Of a stretch of DNA of 39,227 nucleotides, positions 24,889-33,151 are shown piece after piece (within the stretch, counting starts at the first letter, position 1; each line of letters starts with the position of its first letter). The DNA lies in contig JAFASN010000106.1 of the NCBI GenBank assembly GCA_019244415.1, forward strand, positions 1 to 39,227. Reading direction: 5' to 3'. Source of the stretch: Verrucomicrobiota bacterium (lineage in GTDB: Bacteria > Verrucomicrobiota > Verrucomicrobiia > Chthoniobacterales > UBA10450). Made by a program: the position numbers and the translations under genes. Under the pieces are notes generated by a model. That model was not told where the DNA came from, ran no database searches, and saw only the letters and a list, made by a program, of their open reading frames with translations.

Positions 24889-25296
24889 ATGAAAAAGTAC
24901 TGGCTGGTTAAACAGGAGCCGTCCGCGTACTCGTGGGATCATTTCGTGCGCGACGGCAAAACGAGCTGGACAGGCGTGCGTAATTTTACCGCGCGCAACA
25001 ATCTGCGCGCCATGCAAGCGGGCGACGAAGTACTATTCTACCATAGCGTCGCGGATAAAGCTGTTGTCGGCATCGCCAAGGTCGTGGGCACTGCTTACCC
25101 GGATCCGACAGCAAAAGAGGGCGACTGGAGTGCGGTTGAGCTCGCGCCTGTTAAAGCGCTGCGCAAGCCAGTGACGCTGGCCCAAATGAAGGCCGATCCG
25201 ATATTGAGCGAGACGACACTGCTGCGCCAATCCCGCCTCTCTGTCCACGCGCTCACGCCCGAGCAGTTCCGCGAAATCGTGCGCCTCGGCCGCTGA
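24889..25296 (+). CDS. EVE domain-containing protein
   Basis: A 135-residue protein consisting almost entirely of an EVE (PUA-like) domain: YWLVKQEPSAYSWDHF, TSWTGVRNFTARNNLRAMQAGDEVLFYHS, then VVGIAKVVG and YPDPTAKEGDWSAVEL (cited in parts). EVE domains flip and recognise modified bases, such as 5-methylcytosine or modified RNA. Stand-alone EVE proteins of this size are widespread and mostly uncharacterised. A weak GGAG lies about 9 nt upstream. It probably has its own transcript or reads through from the cytochrome operon. It is convergent with the hydrolase gene, 17 nt apart. Confidence 0.88.
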   Translation: MKKYWLVKQEPSAYSWDHFVRDGKTSWTGVRNFTARNNLRAMQAGDEVLFYHSVADKAVVGIAKVVGTAYPDPTAKEGDWSAVELAPVKALRKPVTLAQMKADPILSETTLLRQSRLSVHALTPEQFREIVRLGR

Positions 25297-25313
25297 CCGG
25301 CGACTCTCAATTG

Positions 25314-26216
25314 TTAGCCACCAACTTCTTCCGGGTGATACTTGCGCCAGTAACGCTCCGCCGCCGCCACCGCCATGTAACTCGGGTCTGCCTGTTCGTA
25401 GGCCAGCACCTCCGCCTCGCTTGCCCCGCTTCCGCGGAGTTCACCCTGTTCCAATTCCGCGAACCCGCCGCGTAACGAAGCTTCGTCCGCTCCGGCACGC
25501 AGCTGATCGCGAAACCATTCCGACCAGCGCGCCACGCGTTCGTCCAAGGCGGCGAGGTGTTCGCTAACCCCGGCACCAACGACTCCGAAGTGCGGCAAGT
25601 ACAATCGTCTTGGTTGAAGAGCGCGAATTTTGGCGATCGATTCCCGCCACCATTCCACGTTCAGCTCCGGCGGAACGAATGGCGGAACCGGCGGTCCATT
25701 TCCGATGCGCACCCCGGCCACATCGCCGCCAAAAACATTTTCCTCCCATTCATAAATGTGATGGTGACTGGCGTGCCCCGGCGTCTCGATCGCGCGAACT
25801 TCCAGTGTGCCTAAGCGAACGACGTCGCCATCCTGCAAAATTTTAAGCCGCTCGTGCGGCACAGGTGCGACTCGCCCCCAGAGTCGTTCCATATCTTCGC
25901 CGAAAATGCGCCGCGCAGAATTCACCAGCTTCTCCGGATCAAGCAAATGGGGCGCGCCCCGCGGGTGCACGTAAATCGTCGCCCCCAGCTCGGCGAAGCG
26001 CCACGCCGCGCCGGCGTGATCGAAATGAATATGGCTCAGGAAAACGTGGCGGACATCGGCAGTGGCGAAGCCGGACGCGCGGAGTTCAGCCGACACATTG
26101 TCAAAGGTTGATTCTGGTCCGGCATCGAAGAGAACTAATCCTTCGTTTGTTTCGGCCGCTGTTACGGCAATGATGCCGCGCCTGCCGAGATGTCGCGTGT
26201 CGAAAACGTGAATCAT
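25314..26216 (-). CDS. Metallo-beta-lactamase-fold hydrolase
   Basis: A 300-residue cytoplasmic protein. The binuclear metal site is seen as SHIHFDHAG (HxHxDH), ETPGHASHHH and VFGGDVAG (the bridging Asp), with a late LPHFG. A ~90-residue helical C-terminal extension follows (DERVARWSEWFRDQL...), as in glyoxalase-II-like MBL proteins that bind small thioester or ester substrates. The exact substrate is unknown. It lies 28 nt downstream of the oxidoreductase gene on the same strand, so the two may be co-transcribed; a link to lactate or methylglyoxal metabolism would fit but is inference. Confidence 0.85.
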   Translation of the reverse strand: MIHVFDTRHLGRRGIIAVTAAETNEGLVLFDAGPESTFDNVSAELRASGFATADVRHVFLSHIHFDHAGAAWRFAELGATIYVHPRGAPHLLDPEKLVNSARRIFGEDMERLWGRVAPVPHERLKILQDGDVVRLGTLEVRAIETPGHASHHHIYEWEENVFGGDVAGVRIGNGPPVPPFVPPELNVEWWRESIAKIRALQPRRLYLPHFGVVGAGVSEHLAALDERVARWSEWFRDQLRAGADEASLRGGFAELEQGELRGSGASEAEVLAYEQADPSYMAVAAAERYWRKYHPEEVGG

Positions 26217-26244
26217 ACGTCATCGTCATCCTCAGGATGACCGA

Positions 26245-29175
26245 TTAGCTAAGTGCCTCAGCCAGTACTTCGGCCATGTGTTTCGGATGTCGATTCGTCA
26301 GCTCGGAAATTTGATGTCGGCAGCTCGTGCCGGAGGCGACAATCGTCGCCTCGCGCGGTTCGGCGTTCAGTTTGTCCAAAAGCGGTTGTGCGACTTGGAG
26401 CGAGAGCTCGCGCTTGCGCTCCGTCATGCCAAACGCGCCTGCCATGCCGCAGCAGCCAGTGTCGAGTACTTTGGCCCGCCGCCCCGGAATTTTTTCCAGC
26501 AACTGCACCATGAAGCCGGTGCGCAGAAGCGATTTGGCATGGCAGTGTGCGTGAATCGCGATTGCTTCGGTGCGTTCACCAAAAACCTTCGGCGCGTGAT
26601 GATCGTCGAGCGCCTCGTGGACGAATTGCTCGAACAGGAAACAGCGTTTCGCCACTTCGTCGGAATTCGGAATTTTAAGCTCGCGATAATCATCGACGAA
26701 CATGGAGTAACACGAAGGCTCGAGGAAAAGGATGGGAGGGGGTTGCGTCGTGGAGCGCTGTCGCGGTTGAAAAGTTGAGAGGATTTTCACGTTATGTTCG
26801 CCAAATCCTGCCGCGACATCGAGATTGCCCTGGCTGAATGCCGGACGGCCGCAGCATTTTCTGCCCCGAGCTAACGAGACGCAGTACCCAAGCGCTTTGA
26901 GTACACGTACGGCCGCTTTGCCAATGTGCGGTTCGTGGTAGCGAACGAATGTGTCGTCCCACAGAATGACGTTGCGCGCGCCGTTCCCGTCATCCCGAGC
27001 GAAGCCGAGGGATCCCGTTGCGTTACCTTTGAGTTGAACTTCGCGTGATTCCTCGACTCCGCTGCGTTGCGCTCGGGATGACGATGCGCGTTTTTGAAAC
27101 CAGCGATCGAATCTTTCGCTCGCGTACTTCGGCAACGTCCGTTTCGCGGAAAGGCCGAGCGTCTTTTGCATGAGCGCGCGCAACGGTCCGAACTCGAGCA
27201 GCGCATTTGTCATTCGCGGAAATGTGCAGCCGAACTCCCCGAGTAAATCTGGCCGGCTTAGTACCCGCTCGCGCAAGCCCAATCCATGTCTCTTTTGCGC
27301 GGCGTAAAGCAGCTCCGCTTTGAGCAGCGCCATATTCACGTTGGACGGGCACTCGGGTGTGCAGCCTTTGCAGGAAACGCAGTTGCTCAGTGCCGCGTCG
27401 AGTTCTTCTGATTGCAGCGGGTCGCGTCCGTTGTCGCGCCATTGCAAAACTTCGCGGATTACGTTGGCGCGTCCGCGGGTGGACTGTACTTCTTCGCCGG
27501 TGGCGAGAAAGGTGGGGCACATCATCGGCGCATCCTTGCGGCAGCCGCCGCAGCCGTTGCATTGCTCGAGATTGCCCACGAAAGAATGGTCTTTGAAGGC
27601 GAAGGCGAGCCGCGGTTGAAACGGAAGCTCAATGAGCGGCCGCTCGAAATTGTGGCGGAGATTGCGATCGACTCGCGAGCTGCCGCTGTCGTCGAAGATC
27701 TTGCCCGGATTCATTCGCCAGCCCGGATCAAACACTTGTTTGATTTCGCGCATTAACCCGAGCAGCTGATCGCCGAGTTGCTCGCGCATGTACTCAGTGC
27801 GCGCGATGCCGACGCCGTGCTCGGCTGCAAGCGAGCCCTTAAACTGCTTTACCAGCGCTGACGTTTCATCAGCGACATGGCGGAACTTTCGCAGGTCGCT
27901 CGCGCTGTGGAGATCGATGACGGGTCGGACATGCAGAAGCCCACTTGCCGCGTGCCCGTAGTACGACGCAGTTAATCCCAGGCGACCCATTATTGATTCC
28001 AAACCGCGCACGTACTCAGGCAACTGCGCCGGACGCACCGCTGCATCCTCGATGAAGGCGACCGGTTTCGCGGCGCCGATGCGCCCCGTGAGCAAGGACA
28101 ACCCGGCTTTGCGCACGCCCCAGACCATGTTCATCTCGCGCGCGTTCGTCACGACCTGAGAACGCAACCCGAGCCGCCGCGCCTGCATCAGCGCCAGCCG
28201 CTCGGCCACATCCCAATCGTAGAACTCGACGATCAGCATCGCCTCGCACGGCTGCGCATCGAGCTGCATCAAATCGCGCGCTGCCTGAAAATGGAGCTGG
28301 CCTTTGGTCTGCTCGAGCAATGGCCGATCGATGTGCTCGATCGCGGCCGGTTGCAGGTCCAGCAGCTCCACGGTTGCCTGCATCGCTTCATCGACGCTGG
28401 CGAAGAAGATCAGGCCCAGTCCTTTCGCTCGCGGTAAAGGCGAGATTTGTAGCTCGGCCGAAAAAATGGCCGCCAGTGTTCCTTCGCTTCCGGCAAGAAT
28501 GTCGTTGAGGTTTTTCGGCGAACGCAGAAACCGCTCGATTCCATATCCCGGCCACCGTCTAATGATGCCGGGCGGCATTTGCCGCGCGATCTCGCTTGCG
28601 CTCGAGCTAACGAGATCATAAACGCGCTCGCGTTCACCGAACAACGCGCCATCGCTTCGCGTGATCATTTCGATTCGGCCATCGGCGAGTACGATCTCGG
28701 TGGCGAGTACGTGGTCGGCTGTCGTTCCATAAACTGGGACACGCGCGCCGGAAGAGTTGTTCGCGATCATTCCACCGATGGTCGCGCGCGAGCTGGTGGC
28801 GACATCCGGCCCGAAGCAAAATCCGCGTGGCCGCAGAAACGCATTCAACTGGTCAAGGACAACGCCGGCGCCCACGCGGACGCTGCGTCTTTCGAGATCG
28901 AGATCCGTGATCTGCCGGTTGTGGCGGGAGAAATCGACTACGAGTCCGTCACCGATGGCGTTGCCGACAAGGCTCGTGCCGGCACCGCGTGGAGTGATCG
29001 ACAGTCCGGCATCGATCGCGCTCGTGAGTACCGCGCTTGCTTCTTTAGCCGCGCGCGGAAACGCCACCGCCTGCGGCTCGATCTGGTAGATTGAGGCATC
29101 GCTCGAGTACAGAATGCGCGTCAGCCGATCCGTGCGAACATCACAGCCGGTTTGCAGAAAGTTGTCGTTCATCAT
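26245..29175 (-). CDS. FAD-binding/Fe-S oxidoreductase (GlcD-GlcF / YdiJ-like fusion)
   Basis: About 976 residues from the ATG at 29175. An N-terminal PCMH-type FAD domain (TPRGAGTSLVGNAIGDG, ATIGGMIANNSSGA) and FAD-oxidase C domain (EHGVGIARTEYM) cover residues 1-500. Two Fe-S motifs follow, CNGCGGCRKDAPMMC (~545) and CVSCKGCTPECP (~605). Two CCG domains follow, with CCGRPAF (~772) and DTGCCGMAG (~907). This matches FAD-linked D-2-hydroxyacid or D-lactate dehydrogenases feeding quinone. Residues ~698-730 are encoded by family A repeat A4, inserted in frame in the linker before the CCG domains. The start was placed at 29175 because the ATG overlaps the doc TGA and MNDNF leads into the conserved domain. 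Confidence 0.88.
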   Translation of the reverse strand: MMNDNFLQTGCDVRTDRLTRILYSSDASIYQIEPQAVAFPRAAKEASAVLTSAIDAGLSITPRGAGTSLVGNAIGDGLVVDFSRHNRQITDLDLERRSVRVGAGVVLDQLNAFLRPRGFCFGPDVATSSRATIGGMIANNSSGARVPVYGTTADHVLATEIVLADGRIEMITRSDGALFGERERVYDLVSSSASEIARQMPPGIIRRWPGYGIERFLRSPKNLNDILAGSEGTLAAIFSAELQISPLPRAKGLGLIFFASVDEAMQATVELLDLQPAAIEHIDRPLLEQTKGQLHFQAARDLMQLDAQPCEAMLIVEFYDWDVAERLALMQARRLGLRSQVVTNAREMNMVWGVRKAGLSLLTGRIGAAKPVAFIEDAAVRPAQLPEYVRGLESIMGRLGLTASYYGHAASGLLHVRPVIDLHSASDLRKFRHVADETSALVKQFKGSLAAEHGVGIARTEYMREQLGDQLLGLMREIKQVFDPGWRMNPGKIFDDSGSSRVDRNLRHNFERPLIELPFQPRLAFAFKDHSFVGNLEQCNGCGGCRKDAPMMCPTFLATGEEVQSTRGRANVIREVLQWRDNGRDPLQSEELDAALSNCVSCKGCTPECPSNVNMALLKAELLYAAQKRHGLGLRERVLSRPDLLGEFGCTFPRMTNALLEFGPLRALMQKTLGLSAKRTLPKYASERFDRWFQKRASSSRAQRSGVEESREVQLKGNATGSLGFARDDGNGARNVILWDDTFVRYHEPHIGKAAVRVLKALGYCVSLARGRKCCGRPAFSQGNLDVAAGFGEHNVKILSTFQPRQRSTTQPPPILFLEPSCYSMFVDDYRELKIPNSDEVAKRCFLFEQFVHEALDDHHAPKVFGERTEAIAIHAHCHAKSLLRTGFMVQLLEKIPGRRAKVLDTGCCGMAGAFGMTERKRELSLQVAQPLLDKLNAEPREATIVASGTSCRHQISELTNRHPKHMAEVLAEALS
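26988..27083. repeat. Family A palindromic repeat, copy A4 (inside a coding region)
   Basis: A 96-bp element with 14-nt arms CGTCATCCCGAGCG and CGCTCGGGATGACG. It lies wholly within the FAD/Fe-S oxidoreductase gene. Its length is a multiple of three and it is read without a stop as SSRAQRSGVEESREVQLKGN and on to FARDD. Confidence 0.88.
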
Positions 29176-29588
29176 TTCCGCGTCCGCTTCAAGTGGCGGA
29201 GAAGGGCGCGCAGTCGTGCAGTTGTTCCTTCCCGGTCTAATTTGCTGCTGCCCACATCGATGACGAGTGCTTCCCATTCGTCGGCGGGCAACTTCGGATC
29301 TGACAACAAGCCATTCACTTCAAGAAAAACCAGACATGCGGCCAGGGCAGTTCGCTTATTACCATCGATAAAAGCGTGGTCTCGGCAGATGTAGAACAGG
29401 TAGGCAGCTGCGATTTCAATTGGATCGGAGATCAATACCTTTCCCATCATCGTCGCTTGCGGTGCCGCAATCGATGATTCAAGCAATGCCTCGTCGCGAA
29501 TACCTGCCGAGCCGCCGTGCGCGCGCAGCACTTCGTCGTGAATGGCCTTTACCGCGGTGACGGTGAGGTGAATGATGCCGCCATTCAC
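29172..29588 (-). CDS. doc: Doc-type toxin (Fic fold)
   Basis: A 138-residue death-on-curing toxin. It carries the Fic/Doc motif HAFIDGNKRTA (His71, Asn77, Lys78, Arg79) and the leading GGSAGIRDEALLESSIAAP block. Doc phosphorylates EF-Tu and blocks translation. It overlaps the antitoxin gene by 4 nt (ATGA) upstream, and its TGA overlaps the ATG of the oxidoreductase gene downstream, so all three may form one transcript. Confidence 0.92.
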   Translation of the reverse strand: MNGGIIHLTVTAVKAIHDEVLRAHGGSAGIRDEALLESSIAAPQATMMGKVLISDPIEIAAAYLFYICRDHAFIDGNKRTALAACLVFLEVNGLLSDPKLPADEWEALVIDVGSSKLDREGTTARLRALLRHLKRTRK

Positions 29589-29812
29589 GCGAGCCGCTTA
29601 AACAAAGTCGCATTTTTCCTAATGACGCGGCGTGCGGCCTGAGCAGCCTCATCACTCGCCAGTCGAGGGCGTACGGGTGTGAGCGTGATAGTGCCACTCT
29701 CGTGTACCGTCACATTAACCTGATCGCCTACTTTCACCCGCGCGAGGTCGAGCAGCGCAGTGTCAAAGATGATCCCTTGTGAATTTCCGATCTTGGATAT
29801 GGTCTTGGTCAT
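29585..29812 (-). CDS. AbrB/MazE-type antitoxin
   Basis: A 75-residue protein. The N-terminal swapped-hairpin DNA-binding domain (TKTISKIGNSQGIIFDTALL, then VKVGDQVNVTV) matches the SpoVT/AbrB-MazE fold. The C-terminal helix (DEAAQAARRVIRKNATLFKRLA) should wrap the Doc toxin. It would neutralise Doc and repress the operon. Doc is classically paired with Phd, but AbrB-type partners are also common. It is the first gene of the pair. Confidence 0.88.
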   Translation of the reverse strand: MTKTISKIGNSQGIIFDTALLDLARVKVGDQVNVTVHESGTITLTPVRPRLASDEAAQAARRVIRKNATLFKRLA

Positions 29813-29825
29813 AGCGTAATACTAT
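29811..29825. promoter_or_regulatory. Candidate autoregulatory operator of the toxin-antitoxin pair
   Basis: ATAGCGTAATACTAT is an imperfect palindrome (ATAG...CTAT) directly upstream of the antitoxin ATG on the minus strand. It overlaps a TAGTAT -10-like sequence. AbrB/MazE antitoxins usually bind such sites to repress themselves; the assignment is inference. Confidence 0.35.
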
Positions 29826-29927
29826 GTTTTACGTCAGCCGGATCGCAAGCGCTCGGCTGATGCGGATCGTTCGAGGCCGAGAACGATCACAATGATGAGC
29901 ATTGAGCACGACACGCTATTTCGCGCT

Positions 29928-29956
29928 TTGCAAAACGCGCATTGCCTCTCGATAGT
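29928..29956 (+). promoter_or_regulatory. Candidate promoter of the cox operon
   Basis: TTGCAA (29928-29933) and GATAGT (29951-29956) with a 17-nt spacer, each a 4/6 match, ending 24 nt before the coxA ATG. It is the best pair in the 168-bp gap to the divergent antitoxin gene. Confidence 0.35.
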
Positions 29957-29980
29957 TGCCTCGCTAATCTTCCCTTCTGC

Positions 29981-31864
29981 ATGGACACGACTACTCACGT
30001 TGGTGCTCACGCCGCCCACGATCCACATCCTCATGGCGAACACCCTCACCACGAGCTCGGCTTTTGGCGTAAGTACATCTTTTCCACCGATCACAAGGTC
30101 ATCGGCATCCAGTACGGCCTTTGCGGGCTGGTTTTTCTGTTTCTCGGCTTTTCGCTGATGATGATGATGAGATGGCAGCTGGCCTACCCAGGCCAGGCGC
30201 TGCCCGTCATCGGGAAAATCCTCAACGTCTTTGGGCCGGGTTCCATGCCCGACGGGAAAATGACGCCCGAGTTCTACAACTCACTCGGAGCCATGCACGG
30301 CACGATCATGATCTTCCTTGGCATCGTGCCGGTGGCGTTCGCGGCTTTCGGTAATTTCGTGGTGCCGCTGCAAATCGGCGCGCCAGACATGACTTTTCCC
30401 AAGATCAATGCTGCCAGTTTCTGGGCATTTTTCGTTGGCGGCATGATCATGCTCTTCAGCTTCTTCGTGCCCGGCGGCGCGGCCAAAACCGGCTGGACCG
30501 CCTACACGCCGCTCTCGATCATCACTGATCAGGGAGGGACTTACGATCCGGTTTTTAACGGCCAGACGCTGTGGCTAATCGCCTTCATTTTCCTGATCAC
30601 GTCTTCGCTGCTCGGCGCCGTCAATTTCATCAGCACGATCATTCAGCTCCGCGCGCCGGGGCTTACCTGGATGCGATTGCCGTTTTTCGTTTGGGCTCAA
30701 TTTGTCACCGCGTTTCTGCTCCTGCTCGCGTTTCCGCCGCTCGAGTCGGCGCTCATCATGCAATTGATGGATCGTCTCGCCGGCACGAGCTTCTTCCTGC
30801 CGAGCGGGCTGGTTGTAAACGGCACGCCCTTACACGTCAGTGGCGGGGGCAGTCCACTGCTTTGGCAGCACCTGTTCTGGTTTCTCGGGCACCCGGAAGT
30901 GTACGTGTTGATTTTGCCGGCGATGGGCATCGTGGCGGAGATCATCGCGAATAATTCCCGCAAGCCGCTCTGGGGCTACAAATCGTTAGTTTTCGCGGCG
31001 CTCGTGCTTGGCTTCCTCTCTTTCATCGTCTGGGCGCACCACATGTGGCTCACCGGCATGGGCACGGCGGTGAGCGCATTTTTCCAGACGACCACCCTCA
31101 TTATCTCCATCCCATCCGTCATCATCCTGAGCGCTTTTTTCATCTCGCTCTGGGGCGGCTCAATCCGCTTTACCGTGCCGATGCTCTTCGCCACGGCCTT
31201 TCTTCCCATGTTCGGCATCGGGGGACTCACCGGCATCCCACTGGCATTTAACTCGGCCGATCTTTACCTGCACGATACCTACTACGTGATCGCGCACTTC
31301 CATTACATCGTGGCACCGGGAACGATCTTCGGGCTCTTCGCGGGAATTTATTACTGGTACCCGAAGGCGACCGGCCGCATGATGAACGAGTTCTGGGGGA
31401 AGGTGCATTTCTGGCCATCGTTCATCTGCATGAACCTGATTTTCCTTCCGATGTTTTTGCAGGGAATGCTCGGCATGCATCGGCGTTGGTACGATGGCGG
31501 CCAGGGCTGGACTCTGGCCGGTGACAAGGTCTGGGGCCTGAGCGGATTCCAATGGAACCAGCCCATATCGATCGCGGCGTGGTGCATGGGCTTGGCGCAA
31601 ATTCCCTTCATCATCAATTTCTTCTGGAGTATGCGTCACGGCAAAAAAGCGGTGAGCGACAACCCTTGGGAGGCGACCACCTTGGAATGGACTGCGCCCA
31701 ACATGCCGCCCCATGGGAATTTCGTCACGCCGCCGGTTGCTTATCGCGGGCCGTATGAGTACAGCCTGCCCGGGCGCGACCGAGACTTCACCATGCAGAA
31801 CGAGCCGATCGAGCCGGGCGAGCAGGTTCATCACCCCAGCACCGAGCCGGTGCTGCATGCGTAG
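29981..31864 (+). CDS. ctaD: Cytochrome c oxidase subunit I (aa3, A family)
   Basis: A 627-residue catalytic subunit. The low-spin heme ligand is His106 (GAMHGTIM). CuB and active-site motifs are WQHLFWFLGHPEVY (with the covalent Tyr and the A1-type Glu) and WAHHMW. The heme a3/a pair is in HDTYYVIAHFHY. Asp136 in GAPDMTFP marks the D-channel. It is therefore a complete proton-pumping A1 oxidase, unlike the CcoN homolog upstream. I chose the ATG at 29981; it gives a His-rich start with eight His in the first 24 residues. The long frame upstream is out of family. Confidence 0.95.
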   Translation: MDTTTHVGAHAAHDPHPHGEHPHHELGFWRKYIFSTDHKVIGIQYGLCGLVFLFLGFSLMMMMRWQLAYPGQALPVIGKILNVFGPGSMPDGKMTPEFYNSLGAMHGTIMIFLGIVPVAFAAFGNFVVPLQIGAPDMTFPKINAASFWAFFVGGMIMLFSFFVPGGAAKTGWTAYTPLSIITDQGGTYDPVFNGQTLWLIAFIFLITSSLLGAVNFISTIIQLRAPGLTWMRLPFFVWAQFVTAFLLLLAFPPLESALIMQLMDRLAGTSFFLPSGLVVNGTPLHVSGGGSPLLWQHLFWFLGHPEVYVLILPAMGIVAEIIANNSRKPLWGYKSLVFAALVLGFLSFIVWAHHMWLTGMGTAVSAFFQTTTLIISIPSVIILSAFFISLWGGSIRFTVPMLFATAFLPMFGIGGLTGIPLAFNSADLYLHDTYYVIAHFHYIVAPGTIFGLFAGIYYWYPKATGRMMNEFWGKVHFWPSFICMNLIFLPMFLQGMLGMHRRWYDGGQGWTLAGDKVWGLSGFQWNQPISIAAWCMGLAQIPFIINFFWSMRHGKKAVSDNPWEATTLEWTAPNMPPHGNFVTPPVAYRGPYEYSLPGRDRDFTMQNEPIEPGEQVHHPSTEPVLHA

Positions 31865-31874
31865 CATTTAGCCG

Positions 31875-32750
31875 ATGGAGATTCCCTACACAGTCGTAGC
31901 GCGCCGCGATACCGGCGTGTGGAACGCGAAGGTCGGCATCTGGTTGTTTCTGGCATCCGAAGTGATGCTGTTCGGCGGGTTGTTTTCCGCGTACGTCTTT
32001 TTGCGACTTGACGCCGGGCCTGGCGATTGGCCGCACGGTGTACTGAATGTCCCGGTCGGCACGTTCAACACTGCCATTCTGATCATTTCGTCAGTGACGG
32101 TGGTGCTGGCGTGGGCGGCGTTAAAGATGCGGCAATTCACCCGCTATCGCATTTACATGGCGATCACCATTCTCTGCGGCGTGGTGTTTCTCGTGGTTAA
32201 ACTCGGCTACGAATGGCCGCAGAAGTACGTTCACTTCGGCGCGCGCATTAAAGAGTCTGAGCTGGCCAAATATGAAAAGTACTTGGGAAACCAGCACCTG
32301 CTCGCCGAAGGTTTCGCGCCGCGCAAGGAAATCACCGGACACCTGCACAATCCACAAGCGCTGCACGATCCTAATATCAAAGAGTACGAGATCGCGCTCG
32401 ACCCGGTAAACGCCGATCCCACAAACAAGAAAATGGATCGGCCGCACTTCTTCTATGTGCCGCCCACCGAAAAAATCGGCATTGTGGAGAAAGCCGATGT
32501 CGAATACGCGAACATGTTTCTTCCGAAGCACAGTTCGTACTTTGCCACCTACTTCACCATCACTGGATTGCACGGCGCGCACGTTCTCGCTGGCGTTCTC
32601 GTCTTTTGCTACATGCTGCTGCCGGCGAGCACGCGTTTGTACCGGCAAAACCCGGAGCACCTGGCCAACCGCGTGGAAGTAGCCGGGCTATTCTGGCATT
32701 TCGTCGATCTCATCTGGATTTTTGTGTTTCCGCTCTTCTATTTACTTTAG
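31875..32750 (+). CDS. ctaE: Cytochrome c oxidase subunit III
   Basis: A 291-residue membrane protein with five helices: a KVGIWLFLASEVMLFGGLFSAYVFLR pair (residues 19-44), then two helices at 63-83 and 93-112. Next comes a ~100-residue soluble loop (about 118-218), then TYFTITGLHGAHVLAG and the final FWHFVDLIWIFVFPLFY. Helices and His/Glu positions fit subunit III, which stabilises proton pumping. The long loop is unusual, as the family normally has a short one there. It lies 10 nt after ctaD. Confidence 0.92.
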   Translation: MEIPYTVVARRDTGVWNAKVGIWLFLASEVMLFGGLFSAYVFLRLDAGPGDWPHGVLNVPVGTFNTAILIISSVTVVLAWAALKMRQFTRYRIYMAITILCGVVFLVVKLGYEWPQKYVHFGARIKESELAKYEKYLGNQHLLAEGFAPRKEITGHLHNPQALHDPNIKEYEIALDPVNADPTNKKMDRPHFFYVPPTEKIGIVEKADVEYANMFLPKHSSYFATYFTITGLHGAHVLAGVLVFCYMLLPASTRLYRQNPEHLANRVEVAGLFWHFVDLIWIFVFPLFYLL

Positions 32751-32752
32751 CG

Positions 32753-33151
32753 ATGGATCACTCCGACGAGGTTCCCAGTCCGGGCTTAATGGAAGCGCCG
32801 CCTGATCCGCATGCGGCTCAGCACGTGGCTGCGCATGTGCGGACGTACTTAATCGTGGGAGCAACGCTTCTCGCTTTCACCGTCATTACGGTCGCGCTTT
32901 CGTACGTAGATTTCGGGCTGATCTTTTCTCACCTGTTTCGGACAAACCTCTCTGAGGCCCAGGGACGGAAAGCCAACGTCGCCGTCGCCATGCTGGTGGC
33001 GGCGTTCAAGGCGGGACTTGTCGCGGCGATTTTCATGCATCTCTCGGCTGAGAAACGGCTGATCTACCGGATTCTTTATTTCACCGTTTTCTTTGTGCTC
33101 GGCCTGTTCTGGCTCACGTATCTCGCCTGGTACAACCCCATCGTCCGCTGA
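32753..33151 (+). CDS. ctaF: Cytochrome c oxidase subunit IV (prokaryotic type)
   Basis: A 132-residue protein with three transmembrane helices (about 29-50, 78-97 and 106-126) and KANVAVAMLVAAFKAGLVAAIFMHL, the signature of prokaryotic subunit IV/CtaF (given in parts). It starts 2 nt after ctaE, and its TGA shares one base with the next ATG. The polar N-terminus is His-containing (HVAAHVRTY). It is a small structural subunit. Confidence 0.88.
   Translation: MDHSDEVPSPGLMEAPPDPHAAQHVAAHVRTYLIVGATLLAFTVITVALSYVDFGLIFSHLFRTNLSEAQGRKANVAVAMLVAAFKAGLVAAIFMHLSAEKRLIYRILYFTVFFVLGLFWLTYLAWYNPIVR

Noticed and set aside
8032-27083. CRISPR array or integron from the repeated palindromes
   Set aside because: The copies are thousands of bases apart, are long palindromes and have no regular spacers or cas genes.
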